Positions 1 through 5,336 are shown, counted from the stretch's first letter. The stretch is 5,781 nt of DNA from an uncultured Treponema sp. (GCA_905236465.1 CAJOQA010000293.1:1-5781), one strand, 5' to 3'. The notes: generated by a model not told the origin, from the letters alone. Program-made: numbers and translations.

Positions 1-965
1 CCCGCCATATTAAACTTACCGCCTGCAAGAGAATTGCCTCCTAAAGCAACAGCAAGGATGGCATCCATCTCTAGGTTCAGGCCTACGTTGTTTGCGTCAC
101 AAGAATAAATGCGACTTGAGGCTATCATGCCGGAAACACCAGCCGCAAGACCACAGAAAAGGTAGCAGAAGAACATAATGAAGGTAGAATTTAACCCCAC
201 AAGACGACCAGCTTTGGGGTTAATACCAACAGTCTGAATGTAAAGTGAAAGTGCTGTCTTTTTAAGAAGAAGAACAGTCAGGATTACAAAGGCAACTGCT
301 ATAAAGACAGGCGTCGGTATAGGGCAGCCAGGGATGACTCCTCCGATGTACTTAAAGGAATCCATGTGGACGTGCAAGATAACACCTGTAGCCACTGCTC
401 CAGTCTCAGATACGCGGGTACAGATAAGCTGGGCAATGCCACGGCCTGCTGTAAAGAGAATAAGAGTTGCAACCATGGGCTGAATGTTCAGGTGGGCTAC
501 AAGGAAGCCGTTAAAGGCACCGCAAGCTGTTGCCGCAAGAAAACCGAACAGAATCGCCAAAGGTGGCCACATATTGTAGCCTTCAGAACTTTCTCCTAGC
601 AACTTGATTATTACGGCCGCGGATATGGCCATCACAGATCCTACAGAAATATCAGTTCCGCGAGAAGATGCAACGACAAGGGTCATTCCCACAGCAAGTA
701 TGATAAGCTCGCAAGACCTGTTCAATATATCAACCAAAAAACCGTAAAGGCGGGGGGTTCCGGCGAACATCCCCTGATCGGGAGTCCAGCCAGCTTCGTG
801 CATTATTGAAATCTTAAAAAAGTCCAGGCCCCTTCCCTGGGTAGCCTGTATAATAAAATTTATCAAAAGCATCACAAGAAGGGCAATAACGGGAAAAGCA
901 AGGGGACTTTTCAAAGCCTTTTTGATCCAGCCTTCCAAAGACAGCTTTTCTTTTGTATCAGACAT
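1..965 (-). CDS. ytfT: Sugar ABC transporter permease, YtfT/RbsC family (3' end off window)
   Basis: Inner-membrane permease of a carbohydrate importer of the ribose/galactofuranose class (BPD_transp_2 family). I translated it on the minus strand from the ATG at 963-965; the frame stays open to base 1, giving 321 full codons. E. coli YtfT is about 341 residues, so only some 20 residues are probably missing. A short cytoplasmic N-terminus (1-20) precedes hydrophobic segments near residues 23-40, 84-100, 105-121, 135-157, 163-180, 218-234 and 260-282. The family motif SRGTDISVGSV is at 101-111, and the C-terminal block with EMDAILAVALGGNSLAGG is at 299-316, close to the E. coli sequence as I remember it. 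The ribosome binding site GGAGGT lies inside the end of the ATPase gene, and that gene's TAA directly abuts this ATG, so translation is probably coupled. E. coli has a second permease, YjfF; one could follow beyond the edge. The sugar specificity is inferred from family only. Confidence 0.93.
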   Translation of the reverse strand, partial: MSDTKEKLSLEGWIKKALKSPLAFPVIALLVMLLINFIIQATQGRGLDFFKISIMHEAGWTPDQGMFAGTPRLYGFLVDILNRSCELIILAVGMTLVVASSRGTDISVGSVMAISAAVIIKLLGESSEGYNMWPPLAILFGFLAATACGAFNGFLVAHLNIQPMVATLILFTAGRGIAQLICTRVSETGAVATGVILHVHMDSFKYIGGVIPGCPIPTPVFIAVAFVILTVLLLKKTALSLYIQTVGINPKAGRLVGLNSTFIMFFCYLFCGLAAGVSGMIASSRIYSCDANNVGLNLEMDAILAVALGGNSLAGGKFNMA

Positions 966-2483
966 TTAATTTTCACCTCCTGCAATAGCAGCCATGACAT
1001 CTTCTTGGGTCAGACCATCATTCTTAAGCTCTCCAACCTTCTTTCCATCGCGAAGTACACAGAGGCGGTTTACAGTGCGGAGCATTTCTTCAATCTCGGA
1101 AGAGATAAACATGACGGTCATTCCCTCGCCCGCAAGCTTTACCACCAGCTTTTGAATCTCTGTCTTGGTACCTACATCTATACCGCGGGTAGGCTCGTCA
1201 AGAATCAAGAAATCAGGGTTTGTGACAAGCCAGCGACCTATTATAACCTTCTGCTGGTTGCCGCCGGAAAGTTGCTTGATGAGTGTTTCAGAAGACGGGG
1301 TCTTTATGCTAAGGGCCTTGATGTAGTTATCGGTAAGCTCAATCTGCTTAGACATGGGCAGCAACTTAAAGACACCTGTCTTTGCCTGCAGGGCAATCAT
1401 CATGTTCTCGCGGATTGAAAGGTCAGCTATAATACTTTCGGCCTTGCGGTCTTCTGGCAAGTAGGCCATTCCCCTTTTGATTGAATCTATAGGGGCCTTT
1501 GCAACAAGCGGTTTTCCGTTAAATTCCAAGGTTCCACCATCGGGCCTATCTGCCCCGTAAATAGTGCGTACCATTTCAGAGCGACCAGACCCCAAAAGCC
1601 CTGTAAGCCCCACAACCTCACCCTTTCTGATTGTAACATCAAAGGGTTTTATAGTTCCTGTGTGGGTAAGACCTACGGCCCTAATCACCTCTGGCAAGTC
1701 AGAGTTTTCATCAACAGAAGCATTGCTATGAATACTTTCTAGGTCTGCAACTTCATGCCCCAACATTGTCTGGACCAACTTAAGGCGGGGAAGCTCGGCA
1801 GTAGTAAACTGCCCCTGCAGCTGACCGTTGCGCAAAACCGTAATCTTATCGCAAACAGCATAAACTTGCTCTAAGAAGTGGGTAACGAATATTATGCCGA
1901 CACCATCAGCCTTTAGGTGGTTCATTACGTTAAAAAGATTTTCTACTTCATGATCATCAAGAGAACTGGTAGGCTCGTCAAGAATCAAAACCTTACAGTT
2001 GAAATTTACAGCACGGGCTATGGCAACCATCTGCTGAATTGCAACAGAATAATCACCTAGTGTGCGAGTTACATCTATATTTTCAAGACCAACAAAAGAC
2101 AAGATTTCCCTTGCTTTTTGGTTCATTTTTTTCCAGTCAATCGCAAAAAACTTGTTGCGGGGTTCATGTCCCGCAAAGATATTCTCAGCTACAGAAATAT
2201 TGGGACAAAGGTTTACTTCCTGGAACACAGTTGAAATTCCGTTTATCTGTGATTCCTCAGGAGAATGGTTGTCTATGGCCTTTCCCTCAAGATAAATAGT
2301 TCCTGCATCACGTGTATGAACACCATTAAGAACCTTAATCAAAGTACTTTTTCCGGCTCCGTTTTCTCCCATCAAGGCGTGAATTTCACCCTTATTCAAA
2401 GAAAAGTCTACGTTTTGTAACGCCTTTACGCCGGGGAAAGTCATTGATATGTTTTTCATTTCAAGCAAAACATCGCTTGCCAT
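966..2483 (-). CDS. ytfR: Sugar ABC transporter ATP-binding protein, YtfR family, two fused NBDs
   Basis: Cytoplasmic ATPase that powers sugar import; 505 residues, normal for the double-domain RbsA/MglA/YtfR family. NBD1 has Walker A GENGAGKS (39-46), Q-loop Gln88, the family's variant signature YSVAIQQ (145-151), Walker B VLILDEP with Glu170 and the H-loop His202. NBD2 has a degenerate P-loop GLLGSGRS (295-302), a PEDRK motif (343-347) typical of this family, the canonical signature LSGGNQQK (405-412), Walker B FLILDEP with Glu430, and Ser instead of His in the H-loop (FISSEIEE, 459-466). NBD1 therefore probably forms the working catalytic site partners and NBD2 the degenerate half, as usual here. 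The stretch around IFVTHFLEQVY (198-208) and the following TVLRNG resembles E. coli YtfR more than RbsA. Start: ATG at 2481-2483 with AAGGGGG 5 bases upstream. It is the second gene of the importer operon, 115 bases after the binding-protein stop, and its stop touches the permease ATG. Confidence 0.95.
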   Translation of the reverse strand: MASDVLLEMKNISMTFPGVKALQNVDFSLNKGEIHALMGENGAGKSTLIKVLNGVHTRDAGTIYLEGKAIDNHSPEESQINGISTVFQEVNLCPNISVAENIFAGHEPRNKFFAIDWKKMNQKAREILSFVGLENIDVTRTLGDYSVAIQQMVAIARAVNFNCKVLILDEPTSSLDDHEVENLFNVMNHLKADGVGIIFVTHFLEQVYAVCDKITVLRNGQLQGQFTTAELPRLKLVQTMLGHEVADLESIHSNASVDENSDLPEVIRAVGLTHTGTIKPFDVTIRKGEVVGLTGLLGSGRSEMVRTIYGADRPDGGTLEFNGKPLVAKAPIDSIKRGMAYLPEDRKAESIIADLSIRENMMIALQAKTGVFKLLPMSKQIELTDNYIKALSIKTPSSETLIKQLSGGNQQKVIIGRWLVTNPDFLILDEPTRGIDVGTKTEIQKLVVKLAGEGMTVMFISSEIEEMLRTVNRLCVLRDGKKVGELKNDGLTQEDVMAAIAGGEN

Positions 2484-2488
2484 TGTTT

Positions 2489-2495
2489 CCCCCTT
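2489..2495 (-). promoter_or_regulatory. Ribosome binding site of the ytfR-like gene
   Basis: On the minus strand AAGGGGG sits 5 bases before the ATG at 2483. It supports that start and differs from the AGGAGG/GGAGGT sites of the flanking transporter genes, so translation of the ATPase may be somewhat weaker (inference). Confidence 0.6.
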
Positions 2496-2530
2496 AAAAA
2501 CTGAAGTTTTTTTTCAACTCCCCTAAAATA

Positions 2531-2569
2531 AAGGCCGGAGCGTGGAACTTTTTCCATAACTCCGGCCTT
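2531..2569 (-). terminator. Intercistronic hairpin, probable partial terminator or mRNA stabiliser
   Basis: A perfect 10-bp inverted repeat, AAGGCCGGAG (2531-2540) and CTCCGGCCTT (2560-2569), begins about 30 bases after the binding-protein stop codon. Inside it a second 5-bp stem TGGAA/TTCCA closes a 4-base loop. Read on the minus strand the stem is followed by TATTTTAGGG, so the U tract is short and interrupted (TTTATTTT when the stem end is included). The ATPase ATG is about 50 bases further on. Such a leaky hairpin between binding protein and membrane components is common in ABC importer operons, where it raises binding-protein levels by attenuation or by blocking 3' exonucleases. The hairpin is seen directly; its function is inferred. 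Confidence 0.75.
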
Positions 2570-2582
2570 GACATATACTTAC

Positions 2583-2591
2583 TTATCCACA
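2583..2591 (+). other. Isolated perfect DnaA-box match
   Basis: TTATCCACA, identical to the consensus high-affinity DnaA box of E. coli, lies between the binding-protein stop codon and the intercistronic hairpin. No second box, AT-rich unwinding element or dnaA/dnaN gene is nearby, so it is not an origin. A chance match to one 9-mer is unlikely but not remarkable in a window this size. Confidence 0.3.
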
Positions 2592-2598
2592 GAATAAA

Positions 2599-3633
2599 TT
2601 AGTACTTGCGCTCTGGAAGAGCATCAGCTGCCTTGCGGGCACCACCGATTCCGTCCTTGTCGAACATCTCTTCTACAACGTACTGAATCTTATCAACTGT
2701 ACCACCAGCCTCGAGGGTCTTGATGATTTCAGCTACACGGGGACCGTGAAGTGGGTTACACTCTACTGTGCAGTTGAATGTTCCGTCGTTGATAACACGG
2801 TTGAAAGCATCTTTTCCAGCATCAAAAGTGATAAGGATGATGTCTTTTCCAGGAACTTTTCCAGCTGCCTTGATAGCATCGGCTGCACCGCGACCCATGT
2901 CATCGTTTTCTGCAAATACAACATCAATCTTGTCTACAGACTTAAGGATAGATTCCATAACTTCCTGTCCCTTTGCCTGTGTGAACTCACCAGTCTGCTG
3001 AGCAACCAAGTTCCAGTTGCTGTGGGCCTCAATACCTTCAACAATACCCTTTGTACGGCCAACCTGAGCAGAAGCACCGATTGTTCCCTGAAGGTCAACG
3101 ATGTTAATCTGGTCATTTGCGCGGCCTGTTGACTCAAGGTAAGCTTCAAGCCACTTTACACCGTCACGGCCTTCCTTAAGGAAGTTACCACCAACCCATG
3201 CAAGGTAGAGGCTGTCATCAGAAACTTTCATCTGACGGTCAGAAAGAACTACAGGAATACCCTGATCCTTTGCTTCCTGGAGAACTGTTTCCCAACCAGT
3301 CTCAACTACAGGGGCAACTACGATGTAGTCAACATCCTGCTGGATAAAGTTGCGGATAGCCTTAATCTGGTTCTCCTGCTTCTGCTGGGCATCATCAAAA
3401 ATCAACTTGTAACCATTAGCTTCTGTAAATGTGTCTTTGAAAGACTGGGTGTTTGCAAGACGCCAGTCAGACTCTGCACCAACTTGTGCATAACCTACTG
3501 TTATAAGTTTTTTTTCTGCAGATCCTGAATTTCCTGGTTCTTGGGCTGTTGTCTGGTTATCTTTCTTTGCACAACCTGTCATTGCCATTGCTGCCATCAA
3601 AACAGCACTTGATAAAGCAAATACTTTCTTCAT
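2599..3633 (-). CDS. ytfQ: Sugar ABC transporter substrate-binding lipoprotein, YtfQ family
   Basis: Periplasmic, lipid-anchored sugar-binding protein of the Peripla_BP_4 class. The start is taken at 3633, not the in-frame ATG at 3666. AGGAGG (3643-3648) sits 9 bases before it, and the resulting N-terminus is a proper signal peptide: MKK, hydrophobic residues 4-19, lipobox MTGC with Cys21 as lipidation site. The 3666 start has only a weak Shine-Dalgarno and would add 11 residues (three Arg/Lys in a row) before the signal. The product is 344 residues. Residues 22-42 form a polar Gln/Gly/Ser linker; the two-lobed domain follows from about 43. Blocks matching E. coli YtfQ from memory include VGYAQVGAESDWR (46-58), QQKQENQIKAIR (83-94), APVVETGW (107-114), SDRQ (131-134), LQGTIGAS (181-188) and ENDDM (242-246). 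E. coli YtfQ binds galactofuranose, so a furanose sugar is the likely ligand, but other pentoses or hexoses cannot be excluded. First gene of the importer operon. Confidence 0.94.
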   Translation of the reverse strand: MKKVFALSSAVLMAAMAMTGCAKKDNQTTAQEPGNSGSAEKKLITVGYAQVGAESDWRLANTQSFKDTFTEANGYKLIFDDAQQKQENQIKAIRNFIQQDVDYIVVAPVVETGWETVLQEAKDQGIPVVLSDRQMKVSDDSLYLAWVGGNFLKEGRDGVKWLEAYLESTGRANDQINIVDLQGTIGASAQVGRTKGIVEGIEAHSNWNLVAQQTGEFTQAKGQEVMESILKSVDKIDVVFAENDDMGRGAADAIKAAGKVPGKDIILITFDAGKDAFNRVINDGTFNCTVECNPLHGPRVAEIIKTLEAGGTVDKIQYVVEEMFDKDGIGGARKAADALPERKY

Positions 3634-3705
3634 AATAATTTTCCTCCTGAAGGGTTTCGCATTCACTCTATCATGGTAATCCCAAATTTAAAATACGTAC
3701 ATGAA

Positions 3706-3741
3706 TTTTTTTACGAATTTATGTCGTTTTTTTACGAATTT
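3706..3741 (-). repeat. Tandem 15-bp direct repeats at 21-bp period, operator-like
   Basis: TTTTTTTACGAATTT (plus strand) occurs exactly at 3706-3720 and 3727-3741, separated by ATGTCG, so the period is 21 bp, two turns of B-DNA. The TTACGAA core recurs a third time at 3794-3800 in the same orientation but with different flanks. Same-face direct repeats at 21 bp are the geometry used by AraC/XylS-family regulators (known for AraC half-sites). The phased 7-bp A tracts could instead simply bend the DNA upstream of a promoter. The repeat is seen; the regulator is inferred and none is encoded in the window. Confidence 0.6.
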
Positions 3742-3778
3742 TTCCTGATATAGTCTTACTTTTATTGAATTCTATAAT

Positions 3779-3809
3779 AAAAGTTTAGAAAAATTACGAA
3801 AAAAGTTTA
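3779..3809. repeat. Short direct repeat AAAAGTTTA at 22-bp period
   Basis: AAAAGTTTA occurs at 3779-3787 and 3801-3809, flanking the third TTACGAA element. In such AT-rich DNA a 9-bp repeat can be chance, but the spacing is again close to two helical turns. Confidence 0.35.
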
Positions 3810-3814
3810 AATTT

Positions 3815-4684
3815 TTACAGGGCCAGAATTTTTGACATGCAAAGCCTAAAACCTAAGTTACTGCTTTTTCCCGTTGGAGCAGAGGCAGATCGGAAGAATA
3901 CAGTGCACTGCTGGGGGTCATCTAACCAAGAACCGCCTCTCTTTACGTGCATAGTCCCAATCTGGGGGCCTCGAGGATTATTCATGGGAGTTGGGGGCAG
4001 TTCTTCCATAAAGTCCCAGCACCATTCAGCAACATTACCGCACATATCATAAAGACCTATAGAATTAGAAAGTTTTGTGCTTACATCATGGGTAGACACG
4101 TTGCTGTTTTCCCCATACCAGGCAACCTTATTGATATCATCGCTACCGGCAAACTGACAGGGGCTTTGCTCATGGCCACCACGGGCAGCGTATTCCCATT
4201 CAGCTTCGGTAGGCAGACGGAAGCCGTTAGCAGAGAAATTGCAGGCAACCCGTTTCCACAAGGGGCTGGACATTTCTATATCACGTAGGTCCGTAGCGTT
4301 TCCTATAGAGTAGCAGGGTTGTAAATGTTGATTCATACTTAAATTGTTGCAAAAAATGACGGCTTCGCACCAGTTAACACTTTCTACAGGTCTGTTTATT
4401 CCCTTCATCTTGGAAGGATTTGCCCCCATAACATACTCGTACTGTTGCTGGGTAACAAGGGTTTCAGACATTAAAAACGAAGAGACCTCAACCTTACGGT
4501 TAAATTCATTTATTCCCATAATAAAGGAGCCGGAAGCGACATCTTTCATAACAGGAATTTTACTGCTTTGCACAGCCATAATATTAACTTGTGAATTATT
4601 GGCTTTTTTTGCAGCTTCAGCACCGCAGTGGGGACAAAATTTAAAATCATCTGAAAAATTAGAACCGCATTTAGAACATATCAT
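3815..4684 (-). CDS. Zinc-ribbon plus FGE-sulfatase (SUMF1) fold protein, probably not a formylglycine-generating enzyme
   Basis: A 289-residue protein without signal peptide or membrane segment. Residues 1-21 are a zinc ribbon with CxxC pairs at Cys3/Cys6 and Cys17/Cys20. After a short linker, about 44-285 form an FGE-sulfatase/SUMF1 domain: SGSFIMG (51-57), RPVESVNW (98-105), GFRLPTEAEWEYAARGG (154-170), LYDMCGNVAEWCWD (211-224), KRGGSW (248-253) and the terminal NLGFRL (276-281). In true FGE two cysteines five residues apart follow the GGS motif and bind copper. Here the first is Asp255 and only Cys260 remains, so sulfatase activation is unlikely. This pattern is usual in the large non-catalytic branch of the family, whose roles are mostly unknown. 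There are 13 cysteines, which fits a reducing cytoplasm. Start ATG at 4682-4684, with GAGGT (4694-4698) 9 bases upstream and an extended -10 promoter beyond. It lies upstream of, and in line with, the sugar importer and is divergent from the STAS gene; a functional link to either is not shown. Confidence 0.88.
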   Translation of the reverse strand: MICSKCGSNFSDDFKFCPHCGAEAAKKANNSQVNIMAVQSSKIPVMKDVASGSFIMGINEFNRKVEVSSFLMSETLVTQQQYEYVMGANPSKMKGINRPVESVNWCEAVIFCNNLSMNQHLQPCYSIGNATDLRDIEMSSPLWKRVACNFSANGFRLPTEAEWEYAARGGHEQSPCQFAGSDDINKVAWYGENSNVSTHDVSTKLSNSIGLYDMCGNVAEWCWDFMEELPPTPMNNPRGPQIGTMHVKRGGSWLDDPQQCTVFFRSASAPTGKSSNLGFRLCMSKILAL

Positions 4685-4708
4685 AAAACAAATTACCTCT
4701 TTCCCTTA

Positions 4709-4717
4709 ATTATACCA
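4709..4717 (-). promoter_or_regulatory. Extended -10 promoter of the zinc-ribbon/FGE-fold gene
   Basis: The minus strand reads TGGTATAAT, a perfect TGnTATAAT extended -10 box for a sigma-70 type polymerase. No good -35 hexamer lies 16-18 bases upstream, which an extended -10 tolerates. Transcription would start near 4702, just before the GAGGT ribosome binding site at 4694-4698, giving a very short leader. Confidence 0.6.
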
Positions 4718-4736
4718 CAGCATTTAAAAAATCACA

Positions 4737-4761
4737 TTGACTTTTTTAAATTACATGTCAA
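4737..4761. promoter_or_regulatory. Inverted repeat TTGAC-N15-GTCAA in the divergent intergenic region
   Basis: TTGAC (4737-4741) and GTCAA (4757-4761) are 5-bp inverted arms 15 bases apart between the divergent FGE-fold and STAS genes. Each arm also reads as a -35-like box on its own strand: TTGACT on plus, TTGACA on minus. On the plus strand AATAAT (4762-4767) lies 19 bases after TTGACT, but transcription would then begin inside the STAS ribosome binding site, so this promoter is doubtful. The minus-strand TTGACA has no matching -10 box at 16-18 bases. It could be an operator for both genes; arms of 5 bp are weak evidence. Confidence 0.25.
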
Positions 4762-4782
4762 AATAATAGTTAGGAGTAAATT

Positions 4783-5082
4783 ATGGATATTCAAGAACAA
4801 AAAAACGCGGATTCTTATCTGCTTCAAGTAAAAGGAAGGCTCGATACAACTACAGCCCCCGAATTAGAGTCTAAAATAAAGGAAGTTGCACGAAAAACAA
4901 AGCATTTAATCCTAAATCTTTCTGAAATTGAATACATATCAAGTGCAGGGCTCAGGGTTGTCCTCCAAGCCCATAAAATAATGGCCTCAAACCATGCCAA
5001 GATGTCTGTGCAGAACCCATCTGACTTCTGTAAGCAAGTTCTTGAGGCAACCGGTATGGATGCAGTGCTTTCTATAATATAA
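4783..5082 (+). CDS. STAS-domain anti-sigma-factor antagonist, SpoIIAA/RsbV-like
   Basis: A 99-residue single STAS domain, the usual size for the family. These cytoplasmic proteins bind an anti-sigma factor kinase when unphosphorylated and release the sigma factor; phosphorylation by the kinase on a conserved Ser switches them off. Visible hallmarks are the N-terminal strand ending in GRLDTTTAPELE (18-29), the hydrophobic strand HLILNLSEIEYIS (41-53) and the phosphorylation loop ISSAGLRVV (52-60). Aligned on the GL pair, Ser54 takes the place of the phosphorylated Ser58 of B. subtilis SpoIIAA, with Ser53 where SpoIIAA has Asp; this SSAGL form is common. The start ATG at 4783 has AGGAG (4772-4776) 6 bases upstream. 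It is the only plus-strand gene, divergent from the FGE-fold gene and convergent with the GNAT remnant, 8 bases apart. No kinase, phosphatase or sigma factor is in the window, so its partner must be elsewhere. Confidence 0.92.
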   Translation: MDIQEQKNADSYLLQVKGRLDTTTAPELESKIKEVARKTKHLILNLSEIEYISSAGLRVVLQAHKIMASNHAKMSVQNPSDFCKQVLEATGMDAVLSII

Positions 5083-5090
5083 GGGCACCC

Positions 5091-5336
5091 CTAGGCAGTT
5101 CCAGAAGTCTGAAAAGGCAGCAGGTCAAGTTCCATATCGTAGAACTTGATGCCGCCTACAGCAGACAAAGACAGACCGTGATTCCTGTACCCTAACTTTT
5201 CATAAAAGGAAATCAGGCTCTGCTTGCAGGTTAGGCTTGCGGCTTTTCCGCTAAAGGAAAGTTCTTCTATTTCATGCAGAGCCTGCAAGTCCGCAAGGTC
5301 GGCATTTACTATAGTCAGATTATTTTGCAAAGACAT
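5091..5336 (-). pseudogene. GNAT acetyltransferase with internal in-frame deletion
   Basis: An 81-residue ORF whose two ends match one GNAT subfamily but whose middle is absent. Residues 8-34 (TIVNADLADLQALHEIEELSF and on to GKAAS) look like the normal N-terminus, in which DL..L..IE..SF..EAAS is typical. Residues 35-70 (LTCKQSLISFYEKLGY, then GLSLSAVGGIKFYDMEL) look like the normal C-terminus. Intact members are about 160 residues from my knowledge of the family, so some 80 are missing, including the R/QxxGxG/A acetyl-CoA pyrophosphate loop. It cannot work as a normal acetyltransferase. The usual STHGG near the end is also altered to SAVGG. The ATG at 5334-5336 overlaps the upstream sulfhydrylase gene by 17 bases, with GAGGA about 11 bases before it, so it may still be translated by coupling. 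GCAAGC is repeated on both sides of the junction (5222-5227 and 5235-5240). A genuine small protein cannot be fully excluded. Confidence 0.72.

Larger units (their letters stand above)
3634..3814 (-). promoter_or_regulatory. AT-rich leader and control region of the ytfQRT-like operon
   Basis: These 181 bases between the FGE-fold gene stop and the binding-protein start hold the ribosome binding site (3643-3648) and several repeated motifs. TTCGTAA (minus strand) occurs three times in one orientation, at 3711-3717, 3732-3738 and 3794-3800. I find no perfect -35/-10 pair. The best candidate on the minus strand is ATTCGT (3713-3718), 17 bases, TATTTT (3690-3695), which is weak and would place the -35 box inside the proximal repeat, the layout of an activator-dependent promoter. 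A TATTAT hexamer also lies in the 3767-3780 stretch without a good -35. No convincing terminator for the upstream gene is present, so read-through from it is possible. Confidence 0.45.

Noticed and set aside
366..599. Plus-strand ORF of 77 codons opposite the permease
   Set aside because: The antisense permease frame encodes clear family motifs and membrane segments; this ORF has no ribosome binding site and no recognisable domain.
1005..1418. Plus-strand ORF of 137 codons opposite the ATPase
   Set aside because: It is a frame shadow of the NBD2 coding sequence, with no domain or start signal.
2039..2299. Plus-strand ORFs opposite NBD1 of the ATPase (2039-2299 and 2062-2295)
   Set aside because: Shadows of a strongly supported coding frame; the products resemble nothing.
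2746..3149. Several ORFs on both strands inside the binding-protein gene
   Set aside because: All lie within the conserved YtfQ-like frame and lack their own start signals.
3634..3666. Longer N-terminus of the binding protein from the ATG at 3666
   Set aside because: It would hide the AGGAGG site at 3643-3648 inside the gene and place a basic 11-residue extension before a textbook lipoprotein signal peptide.
3776..3814. AT-rich partial dyad after the FGE-fold gene as its terminator
   Set aside because: There is no GC-rich stem and the arms pair poorly, so an intrinsic terminator cannot be claimed.
3815..3960. Diversity-generating retroelement target at the 3' end of the FGE-fold gene, since Treponema TvpA-type variable proteins share this fold
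   Set aside because: No reverse transcriptase or template repeat is in the window, and the C-terminal end is not rich in AAY codons. The region around the GGSW motif looks like an ordinary family member.
3837..4709. Plus-strand ORFs antisense to the zinc-ribbon/FGE-fold gene (3837-4052, 3947-4288, 4344-4709)
   Set aside because: The minus frame carries the zinc ribbon and all FGE-fold motifs, a promoter and a ribosome binding site; the antisense ORFs have none.
5083..5090. Bidirectional terminator between the convergent STAS gene and GNAT remnant
   Set aside because: Only 8 bases separate the stop codons and no stem with a T tract is seen there or in the adjoining coding ends.
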